Virus record (IMG/VR): IMGVR_UViG_3300009152_000030
Coordinates: 110,118-174,117 of that record
Direction: 5' to 3' (one strand)
Source: a virus
DNA length: 64,000 bases
How positions within the stretch are numbered: the first letter of the stretch is position 1; the number at the start of each line of letters is the position of its first letter. The notes under the pieces are model-generated. The model ran no database searches and was not told the origin of the DNA. It saw only the letters and a list, made by a program, of their open reading frames with translations. This document shows positions 28,655-38,309 of this stretch, piece by piece. Made by a program: the position numbers and the translations under genes.

Positions 28655-30816
28655 TGAATATAACATTTGAAAATAAACTCTTTCATGGAAAAATAGAAGA
28701 CTCATTAACAGAGTCACTTATTCCTGTTGATAAAAATCTGTTCAATAATCCTTCTGTTCTGTCAGGAAAAATAACAGAACTAAGACAAAGAAGTGATCAG
28801 TTACAAGATCTAATTTACAGAAAGGCTATTGGTTTAGAGAGACAAATAATTGATTGGAATCTTGCATATCCTAAAATGCTTGTACAGCTAGAGGAATATG
28901 AGAAACATATCAATGACCAGTTATTTCTTAGAAGCGACAGCGATGGTTTCTTTAAAGTAATAGGAGACAATTTTAGTACATCTTCTAAGTTTGATCAGGC
29001 TTTAAGTAGCCAAGTTGTACTTGATGAGGCTTTACATAGCGTATCCCTAGAACACTCTATGGAACCTGCAAAGTTAACTTTACCAGCAGGCGCGTATTCA
29101 ATTAATATGTATATGGCTCCAGGTTCTGGGAATGACAGAATTGTTCCAGTGTATGGAAGTAACTTAAATAATCTTTTTGCAAGTAGTATGTCCAGTTGGA
29201 CTGGGCAAGTCATTACAGATGAACCAAAAAAGGTTTCTGTAATTCTTGAAATTGTTTTTCCGGAAACAAGAGAGGTTGGTGAATTAGCAATATCAGTTGT
29301 TGATTCTTCATTAAGTGGGTCTATAGACGCAATATCAATAGACAGTGAAAACGTTGCAACGCCAATTGTTCAAGGACAAGCTATTACTAACACTAACACA
29401 GTCCTAGTAAATAGAGCAGTAAAGAAAATTAATATACAAATTACAAAATCTAATTACGATGAGAAATATGATAGTGGAAAATATAGATATATTTTTCATA
29501 TCAAACGACTTGCTATAAAAGTCTCTACAGATGGATATGAAATAGAAGGTAAATTCAGATCTGTTGGAGAAAGTGTACAAGCGTCTAAGTTTGCAATAGA
29601 AGTTTGTGACTTTGAAGATGATGAGACAGCAATTCATTATTATATTGTTGCCAAAAATCTTTCTGGACTTACTAATGGTGGCTATGCCGTTCCAGTTGGA
29701 AGTAGCTCTGGACTAAATGCAATCTTAGCATTTAACTATTCAAGTCTCCCAATTGCTAATCCAGGCGATGAGACAGGCTATTATGCTGATGTACTTCCCT
29801 ATCTTACAATTGAAACTGGTGGCGAAAATTATGAAGTTAATGATCTTCTTATGTTTCGTGGAGACAATCTTGGCGGTCAATCTCCTGGCAATGATCTCTA
29901 CATTAGAGTTACAGATGTAAGTGAGTCTGGTAGCCTTGTTAGTTTTGATGTTATAAGTGGAACCTATTTTCTAGGTCAGGTTGCTGAGATCACTCCGCTT
30001 AACAAGCCTCCTGGTTCGGCCCCTTACTTCTTCAGTCTAAATGAGAACAATATAACAAATAATTATATTGTTCCTAATGCACTAGACACTACTAAAGCTA
30101 GTTCAGAAATACTAACATCACTTGGGTCTTATGGATTTTTGCAAGAGTACAACTATCACTATGTAAATCAAGTCCTAAGCCCAACTATAAATTCTCTTGA
30201 TTCCATTAATCTTTTTGGTAATTACGTTTCAAAAAACTCAGTAGAAGATTTACTTGAGTCTAAGGACGGATATTATATGACTTGGGTATATGCTGATGGA
30301 ACAATAAATTCTGAGATAAATGTGGGAGATTCTGGAGTTATATTTGAGGGATTAGTTCCTACTAACAAAGTATATAGGTTTACCAAAAATGGGTGGTACA
30401 AAGTTAAGATTCCTATCACGTCATATACAGATGTGGGAAATATTTTTTCGGATAACGAAAATTTAAGAAATCTAGATACTAAATATCCATATAATGGAAA
30501 ATATCTAATAGAAGGAACTAATCTTAATCTTGATCCTTATAAAGGGTTTAAAATAAGAGCAAAGAAAAAGTTTACTCGTTGCCATAGTTTAGCAAATCTT
30601 GGGAAAGAAAACTTTTATCTTATGGCATTTAATCCAAGTCAATACATTTTAGTATTACATAATCAAGTAGATATAAAAGACGCTTATGTTGAATTCCCTA
30701 GACAAACTGGTTTTGCAACACAAAGCAAAGAAGTGTCTTTGATTGCTAAATTTAAAACAACAAACACATCAAAAACACCTATCTTAGGTAGTTATAAAAT
30801 AAAGTTAGGAGAATAG
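28654..30816 (+). CDS. Hypothetical structural protein with helical N-terminus, 720 aa
   Basis: The first base overlaps the upstream stop. Residues about 36-95 are helical (GKITELRQRSDQLQDLIYRK, then LERQIIDWNLAYPKMLVQLE), followed by beta domains; the C-terminal part contains NGWYKVKIPITSYTDVG and similar jelly-roll-like strands. The plan matches the two preceding genes. It probably forms part of a tail or baseplate appendage, upstream of the fibre genes. No motif suggests an enzyme. Confidence 0.55.
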   Translation: MNITFENKLFHGKIEDSLTESLIPVDKNLFNNPSVLSGKITELRQRSDQLQDLIYRKAIGLERQIIDWNLAYPKMLVQLEEYEKHINDQLFLRSDSDGFFKVIGDNFSTSSKFDQALSSQVVLDEALHSVSLEHSMEPAKLTLPAGAYSINMYMAPGSGNDRIVPVYGSNLNNLFASSMSSWTGQVITDEPKKVSVILEIVFPETREVGELAISVVDSSLSGSIDAISIDSENVATPIVQGQAITNTNTVLVNRAVKKINIQITKSNYDEKYDSGKYRYIFHIKRLAIKVSTDGYEIEGKFRSVGESVQASKFAIEVCDFEDDETAIHYYIVAKNLSGLTNGGYAVPVGSSSGLNAILAFNYSSLPIANPGDETGYYADVLPYLTIETGGENYEVNDLLMFRGDNLGGQSPGNDLYIRVTDVSESGSLVSFDVISGTYFLGQVAEITPLNKPPGSAPYFFSLNENNITNNYIVPNALDTTKASSEILTSLGSYGFLQEYNYHYVNQVLSPTINSLDSINLFGNYVSKNSVEDLLESKDGYYMTWVYADGTINSEINVGDSGVIFEGLVPTNKVYRFTKNGWYKVKIPITSYTDVGNIFSDNENLRNLDTKYPYNGKYLIEGTNLNLDPYKGFKIRAKKKFTRCHSLANLGKENFYLMAFNPSQYILVLHNQVDIKDAYVEFPRQTGFATQSKEVSLIAKFKTTNTSKTPILGSYKIKLGE

Positions 30817-30817
30817 T

Positions 30818-32578
30818 ATGGCGCAGATAACTCCAGTAGGAACAGTTGATGTCGGTATTTTTATAAATCCAAATACTTTTACTCGTCAGATTGCCAAGTC
30901 TTATGAAATTGTTGGTAACAGAATAAACTTACTTTCAACTATTTTTACCTCTGGGCAAAGATCGCCAGTTCGCGTGTCAGATACTAGATGGACATTCAAT
31001 ATACCTTCTAATTTGAGTGCAAATGGCAGTATAAACGATAGCGCTAACGGACTAGATGGTACTACTATCTACACCTATGCCGGTGCTGATTACCTACTAA
31101 AGAATCCATTATTTTTAGTGACTAACAATCTAGTTACGACAGAGGTAAGACCAGCTACTATATATGAGTCTTTCCTAAAGATGATGGAATATATAGATAC
31201 ACAAATAGCTACTAGATACCAGGCTGTTCTTAGCGCAACTAATACTGGCGGCGGCACTGCTGGCAATGCAGATACTGGACTGATTACATTTGATAATGTA
31301 AGAATTATTGGTGCAGGAACAGCCAGTGGTGACCTTAGTGGCTATGGTACGATAGAACTTGTCCCAGATCTTAATCGATATATTCATGAACAATATTTAG
31401 TTATTGATCCTACTACTGGTGGACATATTCATATTCGTGCTGGAGGAGATCAAGATGCATCAAACAGTGTACTATTCTTAGGGGCAGAAAATACTCATGT
31501 TCGGGTATCAAACAATGATAGCGAACTAGGTGATGTAAGAGACAATACAGTTTCTATTCGGACATATAATGCTACAGATGAACTGTCTTATGACTGGGTC
31601 TTTAATAACGATGGAAGAATTTCTCTTCCTACAAAAGAAATTACTGGATATCAATACAATTACATACTGGAAGGAAATACGCTACAATTAGGTACCCCTA
31701 ATGTTGAAACTGTTATTACGGGACCAGCTGCAAATAGTACCTATCCTAACGCATCGCGTCTTGTCATACAAGGACAGCAAGGATATGGAACCGGCGAGGG
31801 CGGCGATATTTATATTTGGGGAGGTTGCGGTGATAATGAAGGACTTCCAGATCCTGGAACGTTAGGAGCTCCCGGCGGTAATGTAAAGGTACGAGGTGGT
31901 TACTCTTATGGAACTGCAGATGCTGGATATGTTAATATCCAAGGAGGCTTTCCTATTGGCAGTGGTGATGGTGGATATATTAATCTTCATGCCGGTGAGG
32001 CTAGTTCGGGATATGGTGGAAATATTTCTATTAAGGCCGGGCTTGCGTTATCTGGCACTGGAGGAGATGTAAGAATTGAAGCAGGAAGCGGGGATACTTC
32101 AGATGGTTCTGTATATATAAAAACAAGCAATATTGGTGTTGGTACTAGCGAATGGCAATTTGATGATAGTGGAAATATAATTTTACCTGCTGGTGGAGAT
32201 ATTTTAAACAGTGAAGGTAATTCAGTATTAAGTCCTGGAGTAGAAACTGTTTACGCTGAAACACTTGACACAGCAAGTGGACCTTATACTCTTGCATCAA
32301 AATTAGTCTCAACCTTAAGTAAATATACCCATTTAATAGATGCAGATGGAGCAGTACAAATTACACTACCAGATGATATGACAACTCCTATTGAGTATAC
32401 TATTGTAGATATAAGTGGCACCGCTGGAACTAATACAATATCAGTATATCCTGCTTCAGGCCATTCAGTTATCAGTGCACCGGCTTATCCACCTTTAATA
32501 ATAAATACGAATTACGGAGTAACTAGTTTTAAATGGATACCCGATTTAACTTCTTGGATCATACTTTACGGGAGATAA
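30818..32578 (+). CDS. Tail fibre protein with Gly-Gly repeat stem, 586 aa
   Basis: Residues about 175-230 contain YLVIDPTTGGHIHIRAGGDQ, a segment found again in the next gene. Residues about 310-430 form tandem units of 10-15 residues built on GG-D/Y-I/V-x-I-x-x-G-G (GEGGDIYIWGG, DAGYVNIQGG, GDGGYINLHAG, GYGGNISIKAG, GTGGDVRIEAG), the pattern of a triple-stranded beta-helix or glycine-rich fibre stem. The N-terminal 150 residues probably attach to the tail. The C-terminal 110 residues form a separate small domain (ITLPDDMTTPIEYTIVDISG) of the type that ends fibres. Confidence 0.75.
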   Translation: MAQITPVGTVDVGIFINPNTFTRQIAKSYEIVGNRINLLSTIFTSGQRSPVRVSDTRWTFNIPSNLSANGSINDSANGLDGTTIYTYAGADYLLKNPLFLVTNNLVTTEVRPATIYESFLKMMEYIDTQIATRYQAVLSATNTGGGTAGNADTGLITFDNVRIIGAGTASGDLSGYGTIELVPDLNRYIHEQYLVIDPTTGGHIHIRAGGDQDASNSVLFLGAENTHVRVSNNDSELGDVRDNTVSIRTYNATDELSYDWVFNNDGRISLPTKEITGYQYNYILEGNTLQLGTPNVETVITGPAANSTYPNASRLVIQGQQGYGTGEGGDIYIWGGCGDNEGLPDPGTLGAPGGNVKVRGGYSYGTADAGYVNIQGGFPIGSGDGGYINLHAGEASSGYGGNISIKAGLALSGTGGDVRIEAGSGDTSDGSVYIKTSNIGVGTSEWQFDDSGNIILPAGGDILNSEGNSVLSPGVETVYAETLDTASGPYTLASKLVSTLSKYTHLIDADGAVQITLPDDMTTPIEYTIVDISGTAGTNTISVYPASGHSVISAPAYPPLIINTNYGVTSFKWIPDLTSWIILYGR

Positions 32579-32579
32579 A

Positions 32580-35177
32580 ATGGCCAGCATACCTACTTTA
32601 CGCACATCTGACTTAAATATAAAATACTTTGACTTTGTTGTTAGAGCTGATGGAAAAGGAACTCACCAAACCATTGTGGACGCAATGGAAGCTGCTAGTC
32701 TTTTGCCAGGGCAACAATGTGTTTTTGTTAGTCCAGGGGTATATAATGAGGATCTGTTCCTATACTCAAATGTTTCACTTTTAAGTTTAGGCGTACCAGC
32801 TACTAGGGTACTAGAAGAGGGATCTGTTTTAGAAACTGGAGCTCCATTGGATGGAGCAATCCCTGATCTAGCAGAGCCCATCATAAGAGGAAATCATACT
32901 ATTTTCTATAGTGTTGACGAAGTTGGAGATGTTGTTCGTTCTCATTCTGTTGTTTATGATTCTATAAGATTTGAGTCAGCAAATACAGATAAGCCAATAA
33001 TTAATCTTCATAATACTTCACAAACTGTAAATAGTATTATTTATAATTCGGTTATTGAGTTTAAAGATTGTACTATTTCACAAATTGAAATAGGTGCTCC
33101 TACTAGTATGCAAGCTATAGCATGTCCTCCAGAAAATATGTTTAGTCGTCTTAGCTTAAGTCTTAATAATTGTACTTTTATACTTAGCACTAATGAATGT
33201 TTTCTTTTTAGCTCAAACACAACAGACCCTGAAGGTGTTGCAGGTAATATTTTTAATTTTGAAGATTGTAAATGTTTTAATATTCAAGATCTAGTAGCAA
33301 ACTTTCCTTATATGCAGATTAATGGCTGCAATGTTTGGGTTAAAGACTCTCATCTAGGTTATTTGTCTTATTGCTTTAATAGTGAAGATCAAAGTTGTTC
33401 TTTTGTAGGATACAATTCTATTCTATTAACAGCTAATCAATATATTTTTATTGAATCAGCGGTAGAAGGCGCAACTGGTGCGTCATCAATCAATTTAAAT
33501 AAATGCCAATTATCCACAAATAGCCCCCCTGAAGGTCCTATTAAGGAATACTTCTATGGTGATTATAATGTTATGGAAGCCAATCTAACAGATTGTACTT
33601 TAATAGATAGACCTACCAGTTTAGTTTCAGGTCTTGTTTCTGTAAGTATTACTAATACACTAAGTACAAGTATGGCTTATACTGGGGACATAACCTTTGA
33701 TGGTGTTAAGATAAAAGGAGCTTTAGGCGGAAGTGGTGACGGACTTGGCGCAGACACTATAGAATTAGTTCCTGATGTCGATCTGTATGCTGCTCATCAG
33801 TATTTAGTTATTGATCCTACTGGTCCAGATCATATACATATTAGAGCTGGCGGACCTCAAGATAATAGTGATGCTACACTTATTCTTGGAGGAGAAAGAA
33901 CAGCAGTACAGGTAAGTGATGAAACTGGTAATGTATATATTATCTCGAAGAATCCAGATCAGTTGAGAAATCTCGGAAATTCCGGCACAGGTAATGAACA
34001 ATTTATTCATTCAACTGCTATTGATCCTCCTATTGATATTGTTGTTGGTGATACTGTGCAATTATATCCAGACGGAGATCTTTTTACAGTAACAGAAGTT
34101 ACTGAGGGTGAAAGCTCAATAACGGTTGTTGCTGACGGGCTAACTTTTATGTCTGGATACGAATATATCTTTCATAGAAATCAAGGAGAAAATGTTTGGA
34201 CCTTTAATAATGATGGCAGAATCTCTCTTCCTACAAAGACTATGCCTGGGTATTACGCTGGTTATACGTTATCAGGAAGTACTTTGCAATTAGGCGCGGC
34301 TGGAAGTGAAACCATTATTACTGGTCCAACTCCTAATAGTGTAACTCCAAATGCTGAACGTTTTATAATTCAAGGCCAACAAGGTTACGCACAAGGTGAA
34401 GGTGGAGATGTTTATCTTTGGGCAGGCTGTGGTAATGATGATCTTGCAGATCCCCTAACAGAAGCAGGCCCTGGCGGTGACGCGAAGGTTCGAGGTGGCT
34501 ATTCATATGGTATTGCAGATGCAGGATATGTGAATATTGAAGGTGGTTGGGCTCAGGGAAGTGGAGCTGGAGGACATATCAATATTGAAGGTGGCCGTGC
34601 CCAAGGAGTTGGAGCTGGTGGATATGTTAATATTAAAGGAGGTTACGCAAATTCAACCGGTGACGGTGGTAAAGTCTGGATTAAAGGTGCAAATTCAAAC
34701 AGCGGTATAGGCGGAGACGTAGAACTTGAAGCTGGTACTGGAGCCACAGCCGGAGCCATTAAGATTACAAATGGTGACTATACTTGGAATTTTGATAATA
34801 ATAAAAAATTAAACTTTCCGGGTTCTCAAAACTCCCAGTCCTTTAACAAGGCAAATGGTAGCCTTGTAATAGGTGACACTGAAACAGGAGTAGCCTGGAC
34901 AGGTAATGAATATATATCTACGGCAAAAGTAATTCTTCAAGCAGAATACGATAATGGAAGTTCTTGGAGAACACATAGCTGTGAAGTATTGGTAATCAGA
35001 AAAAAACTTAGTGATACTGTTAATCACATAGTATATGGAGCCGTATATACTGATGACCCATTATTTACATTGTCTACTACTGTTGTAGACGGAATGACTA
35101 TTTTATCAATAGCTAATCTAGATGGTGGGTATTTACATGTTTCTACATTTGTTACTGAAATTGGCACCTGCAGTTAG
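32580..35177 (+). CDS. Tail fibre with pectin-lyase-like domain and Gly-Gly repeat stem, 865 aa
   Basis: The N-terminus (VVRADGKGTHQTIVDAMEAA ... QQCVFVSPGVYNEDLFLYSN) matches the start of right-handed beta-helix pectate-lyase/pectinesterase-like domains. Residues about 395-440 (YLVIDPTGPDHIHIRAGGPQ) and the GG repeat stem at about 590-725 closely parallel the previous gene, so the two fibres share a stem module joined to different ends. The C-terminal 120 residues are distinct. It may recognise or degrade a surface polysaccharide; catalytic residues could not be identified, so binding without cleavage is also possible. Confidence 0.75.
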   Translation: MASIPTLRTSDLNIKYFDFVVRADGKGTHQTIVDAMEAASLLPGQQCVFVSPGVYNEDLFLYSNVSLLSLGVPATRVLEEGSVLETGAPLDGAIPDLAEPIIRGNHTIFYSVDEVGDVVRSHSVVYDSIRFESANTDKPIINLHNTSQTVNSIIYNSVIEFKDCTISQIEIGAPTSMQAIACPPENMFSRLSLSLNNCTFILSTNECFLFSSNTTDPEGVAGNIFNFEDCKCFNIQDLVANFPYMQINGCNVWVKDSHLGYLSYCFNSEDQSCSFVGYNSILLTANQYIFIESAVEGATGASSINLNKCQLSTNSPPEGPIKEYFYGDYNVMEANLTDCTLIDRPTSLVSGLVSVSITNTLSTSMAYTGDITFDGVKIKGALGGSGDGLGADTIELVPDVDLYAAHQYLVIDPTGPDHIHIRAGGPQDNSDATLILGGERTAVQVSDETGNVYIISKNPDQLRNLGNSGTGNEQFIHSTAIDPPIDIVVGDTVQLYPDGDLFTVTEVTEGESSITVVADGLTFMSGYEYIFHRNQGENVWTFNNDGRISLPTKTMPGYYAGYTLSGSTLQLGAAGSETIITGPTPNSVTPNAERFIIQGQQGYAQGEGGDVYLWAGCGNDDLADPLTEAGPGGDAKVRGGYSYGIADAGYVNIEGGWAQGSGAGGHINIEGGRAQGVGAGGYVNIKGGYANSTGDGGKVWIKGANSNSGIGGDVELEAGTGATAGAIKITNGDYTWNFDNNKKLNFPGSQNSQSFNKANGSLVIGDTETGVAWTGNEYISTAKVILQAEYDNGSSWRTHSCEVLVIRKKLSDTVNHIVYGAVYTDDPLFTLSTTVVDGMTILSIANLDGGYLHVSTFVTEIGTCS

Positions 35178-35185
35178 GAGGAATT

Positions 35186-36748
35186 ATGAGCACTAAACCA
35201 TTTACAGTTTCAGATCATAACAGCAATAGTATTGTTACTATTTATGGTTATAGTGCAACACAGTTTGTTGTTGGAGTAGCAGGAAAAGCGCCCTATACAA
35301 GTATACAAACAGCCATTAATGATGCATATACATTAGCTAGTAGTAGTGATAGTGCACAAGTAGTTTATGTAAAGCCAGGCTTATATTTAGAAAACTTAAG
35401 TTTTAAACCTGGTGTAGCTGTAGTTGGTACTGAAGTACCTAGTACACTGGATAATGTCTCATACGATCCAACAGATGTTTCTCAAAATTATGGAGTATTT
35501 ATAAAAGGAACACATACTTTTGACGAAAGTCTGGGAGAGTTTAATGTTAAAAACATAATATTCTTTTGTGAGCGAACTGAAGGTGATATCATTAACTTTA
35601 CTGGAAGTACTTATATTACAAGTACTTATACTTTTGAGAACTGCAAATTTATTTTTATAAATCCTTCAATAGATAGTGCTAAGTTTTTTAACTGCACTAG
35701 TTCAAATGCTGCTTACGAAGGTCTTGCTGTTTTCTTTAAAAGTTGTCTTTTTTATGCCAAAGATGGCTATGGAGATGATGACTATTGTATGTTTTATTTG
35801 CTAGGAGCAAATGGAACTAAATATACTTTTGATAATTGCACAATCAAAAGCACATGGGATAGTACAGGTAGGATTGCATACTTATATGCTATAGAGGCAG
35901 GATCGGGAGATGCTTGGTACGTTAATTTTTCTGACTGTAAAATAGATAAAGTGCAATTAATAATACAGGGTGGAACTAGTGAAATTATTCTATCTATAGA
36001 TAATTGCAATCTTACTAGTTATGACACACCAGTAATTAATTTTGGCGATTCCAGTTATATGTGTAAAGTTATTAATTCGTATATCTATATCTCAGAGGCA
36101 GTTGGCTATGCAATAGCAGGAGATTTTACGGACATACTTGATTTAACAGGAACAATCTTTGCAAGTCAACACTCTAGTGCGCCAAAAACTTGGCTTGCTA
36201 ATATAGCTCACTGGCCCAATATTACTAATAGCTCAATAGTATCTTCTGGTCCTGTTTACTGTGTTTACACTGATAATCAAAATCAAGTAGCAGCAGCAGC
36301 AAACACAGCATATCCTATGCGTTTTAATACATTAGAAGAAGGATATGGAATTACTGTTGTAAATGATAGTCAAAGTCCACCACAACCCACTAAGATTACT
36401 TTTGAGTATCCTGGAGTATATAATCTTCAATTCTCAGCTCAACTTGATAGAGTCTCAGGTTCTGGTAATGCAGATGTGAATATTTGGCTTAGAAAAAATG
36501 GCACGACTGGAGCTGCAAATGTTGCTAATACTGATACTAAAATTACTATGTCTGGCGGTGCATCTGCGGCTAAGACAGTAGCAGCTTGGAACCTTATGTT
36601 TACTGCTGTTGCAGGAGACTATGTGCAGCTATGTTGGGCGACTGAAGATATACATATAGAAATAATACATGCAGATGCGGTGACAACTGCCGGTCAGGAA
36701 CGTCCTGCTACACCAAGTGTTATATTAACTGTATACAAAATAAAGTAA
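35186..36748 (+). CDS. Tail fibre/spike with pectin-lyase-like fold, 520 aa
   Basis: A GGAGG ribosome site precedes the ATG. Residues about 30-90 (APYTSIQTAINDAYTLASSS, then VVYVKPGLYLENLSFKPGVA) mark the first coils of a beta-helix, continued by repeated '...NCKF/DNCT/DCKI' turns to about residue 340. The C-terminal 150 residues (TFEYPGVYNLQFSAQLDRVS ... NIWLRKNGT ... AVAGDYVQLCWAT) read like a C1q/TNF-like jelly roll, a common receptor-binding head on phage fibres. Host recognition is the likely role. It follows the two GG-stem fibres and precedes the lysis genes. Confidence 0.75.
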   Translation: MSTKPFTVSDHNSNSIVTIYGYSATQFVVGVAGKAPYTSIQTAINDAYTLASSSDSAQVVYVKPGLYLENLSFKPGVAVVGTEVPSTLDNVSYDPTDVSQNYGVFIKGTHTFDESLGEFNVKNIIFFCERTEGDIINFTGSTYITSTYTFENCKFIFINPSIDSAKFFNCTSSNAAYEGLAVFFKSCLFYAKDGYGDDDYCMFYLLGANGTKYTFDNCTIKSTWDSTGRIAYLYAIEAGSGDAWYVNFSDCKIDKVQLIIQGGTSEIILSIDNCNLTSYDTPVINFGDSSYMCKVINSYIYISEAVGYAIAGDFTDILDLTGTIFASQHSSAPKTWLANIAHWPNITNSSIVSSGPVYCVYTDNQNQVAAAANTAYPMRFNTLEEGYGITVVNDSQSPPQPTKITFEYPGVYNLQFSAQLDRVSGSGNADVNIWLRKNGTTGAANVANTDTKITMSGGASAAKTVAAWNLMFTAVAGDYVQLCWATEDIHIEIIHADAVTTAGQERPATPSVILTVYKIK

Positions 36749-36760
36749 GGGGTACTTAAG

Positions 36761-37309
36761 ATGTCTAATCAAAATCTTGTAGATATTGCGCTAAAGGAAG
36801 TTGGCGTTCGTGAAGTTCCTATTAATAGTAATAGAGGTCCTCGGGTAGAGGAATTCCAAAAGTATGTTGGTGCTTGGCTAGTAGGTAGTGCCTGGTGTGC
36901 TGCATTTGTAGCCTGGTGCTTTGGGCAAGCTTATCCTGGTGCTAACCCTGCTGGTAAACAGAGTGCCGCTGTAATGGGCTTCTGGTCTCGTAATAAAGAC
37001 CGTAAAGATTTTGTTCGTTTCTTACCTGCAGATGTAAAGTCTGGCAAGTATAAAGTAGAAGCAGGAGATATCTTTGTCTTATGCCATGATGCAACTAAAA
37101 TACCTCAAGTTCAGTCTGGAGCTATTAAAGGCCATATTGGACATTGTGGTATTTGTGATGGCAAAATGTTATCTGATACTAAGTTTGGAACAATTGAAGG
37201 TAACACTAATGATGCAGGAAGCCGTGAAGGTGGTGGTGTCTATCATCGTTCGCGTAACCTTGACGAAGCTAAGCTTGTGGGATTTGTGCGTTATCTAGGC
37301 AAGAAGTAA
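36761..37309 (+). CDS. CHAP-domain endolysin (amidase/endopeptidase)
   Basis: This is a 182-residue single-domain lysin. GSAWCAAFVAWC places the catalytic Cys at 46, GHIGHCGI gives His 128, and IEGNT (145-149) gives the third polar position, the order seen in CHAP (NlpC/P60-like) domains. There is no separate cell-wall-binding domain and no signal peptide, so release would depend on a holin. The next gene, overlapping the stop, is a membrane protein suited to that role. It cleaves peptidoglycan amide bonds at the end of infection; exact bond unknown. Confidence 0.88.
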   Translation: MSNQNLVDIALKEVGVREVPINSNRGPRVEEFQKYVGAWLVGSAWCAAFVAWCFGQAYPGANPAGKQSAAVMGFWSRNKDRKDFVRFLPADVKSGKYKVEAGDIFVLCHDATKIPQVQSGAIKGHIGHCGICDGKMLSDTKFGTIEGNTNDAGSREGGGVYHRSRNLDEAKLVGFVRYLGKK

Positions 37310-37608
37310 TGTTTAATCTTTCCGCTATACTTTTTAAAAGATTTAGTGGAGCTTTTCTTGGGGACAAGAGTAGCTATATTAGTCGTAAGCTTGGCCTGGT
37401 ATACTGGGCCTTGCATACGTTAACATTCTTATATCTTATGAGTCCAGTGGGTCAAGCTACTGGTTTGTATATGATTCCTCAGTTAATGAGTGATGATGTA
37501 TTCACTGCAGCTTTTGTAGGACTTGTAGGATTATATATGGGTGCTAATGTTATAGATAGAACAAGAGGCACGGATACAAAGATAAAAGAAGATAAGGTGG
37601 AGGAGTAA
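37309..37608 (+). CDS. Probable holin, two membrane helices
   Basis: The ATG overlaps the endolysin stop (TAATG). The 99-residue protein has two hydrophobic segments, about residues 28-47 (KLGLVYWALHTLTFLYLM) and 64-84 (VFTAAFVGLVGLYMGANVI), and a charged C-terminal tail (DTKIKEDKVEE). Size, topology and position after a signal-less endolysin fit a small holin that opens the inner membrane. Holins share little sequence, so this is a call from topology and context. Confidence 0.65.
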   Translation: MFNLSAILFKRFSGAFLGDKSSYISRKLGLVYWALHTLTFLYLMSPVGQATGLYMIPQLMSDDVFTAAFVGLVGLYMGANVIDRTRGTDTKIKEDKVEE

Positions 37609-37808
37609 TGGCTATTGATAATAACTATATTCTAGAAAGAATTGGTGCTATTGAAAAACGTATCAATGATCTTCAAAAGATTATTGAAGGGATTCCTAAG
37701 TTGCGCCAAGTAGGAGCGCTTAAAGCAGTCTTAGAGCAAGAACAAAAAGATATGAACAGTAAGCTATTTGATCTAACTGCTAGAGTTGAGAAACTTGAAA
37801 ATAAGTAG
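37608..37808 (+). CDS. Small coiled-coil protein in the lysis cassette
   Basis: It overlaps the upstream stop by one base and is the last + strand gene before the terminator. The 66 residues are almost wholly helical with heptad spacing (ILERIGAIEKRINDLQKIIE, LFDLTARVEKLENK) and no membrane segment or lipobox. It could regulate the holin or form a multimer elsewhere. It does not look like a spanin, because it lacks a transmembrane anchor or lipoprotein signal. Confidence 0.6.
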   Translation: MAIDNNYILERIGAIEKRINDLQKIIEGIPKLRQVGALKAVLEQEQKDMNSKLFDLTARVEKLENK

Positions 37809-37828
37809 ACTAGATTAGATAGAAATAA

Positions 37829-37860
37829 AAAACCCCAGCCAAATCAATGACTGGGGTTTT
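37829..37860. terminator. Bidirectional terminator between converging units
   Basis: A 10-base stem (AAAACCCCAG / CTGGGGTTTT) with a 12-base loop is flanked by A-runs on the left and T-runs on the right. Read on either strand it gives a GC hairpin followed by U residues. It lies between the last + strand gene (ends 37808) and the last - strand gene (ends 37881), exactly where both units must stop. Confidence 0.9.
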
Positions 37861-37880
37861 CTTTTGCCTTAATCTATTGT

Positions 37881-38309
37881 CTAGCAGACATAGATTGAAA
37901 TAGATGTAAATTCCGGAACAAAGTTACTTCTAGAGCCATCATAATTGATAGCCATATAGCGAGTACTAACATGGAATGGCAGCAATAGTGGAAGATTGAC
38001 TGGATCTGAAAAGGATACAATTTGTGTAGGCGTACCATTAATAACAGCGTCTTCTAGTTCTTGGCGAGTTTCTGCAAACCAAAGGTTATACACAGCAGTT
38101 CTATGTTCACCATCAGCATAAGCTGTCATCATATTAAATTTAATAGATCTGCTAGTCTGTTGTTGACCAGAAAGCTCAAGAAAATCAATATAAACGGTCT
38201 CCGAGGGATCAAATCCGCCACCGTCCATAAAGCTAAGTTCTGTTAATCCAGCTGAAGGCACCCAATGGAATGCCTGTATCTTTTTATCTGTAGCATTAAG
38301 CCAAGGCAT
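37881..38309 (-). CDS. Hypothetical protein, 142 aa
   Basis: This is the last gene of the - strand unit; its first base overlaps the stop of the upstream gene. The protein looks like a compact beta sandwich with alternating strands (KKIQAFHWVPSAGLTELSFM, SRSIKFNMMTAY, FVPEFTSISIYVC) and no signal peptide or membrane helix. It ends in Cys. I do not recognise a family, and neighbouring genes give no clear lead. Confidence 0.55.
   Translation of the reverse strand: MPWLNATDKKIQAFHWVPSAGLTELSFMDGGGFDPSETVYIDFLELSGQQQTSRSIKFNMMTAYADGEHRTAVYNLWFAETRQELEDAVINGTPTQIVSFSDPVNLPLLLPFHVSTRYMAINYDGSRSNFVPEFTSISIYVC

Noticed and set aside
31775-34740. GG repeats as a CRISPR array or other DNA repeat array
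   Set aside because: Units vary in length and DNA sequence and are conserved only as protein; they code fibre stems.
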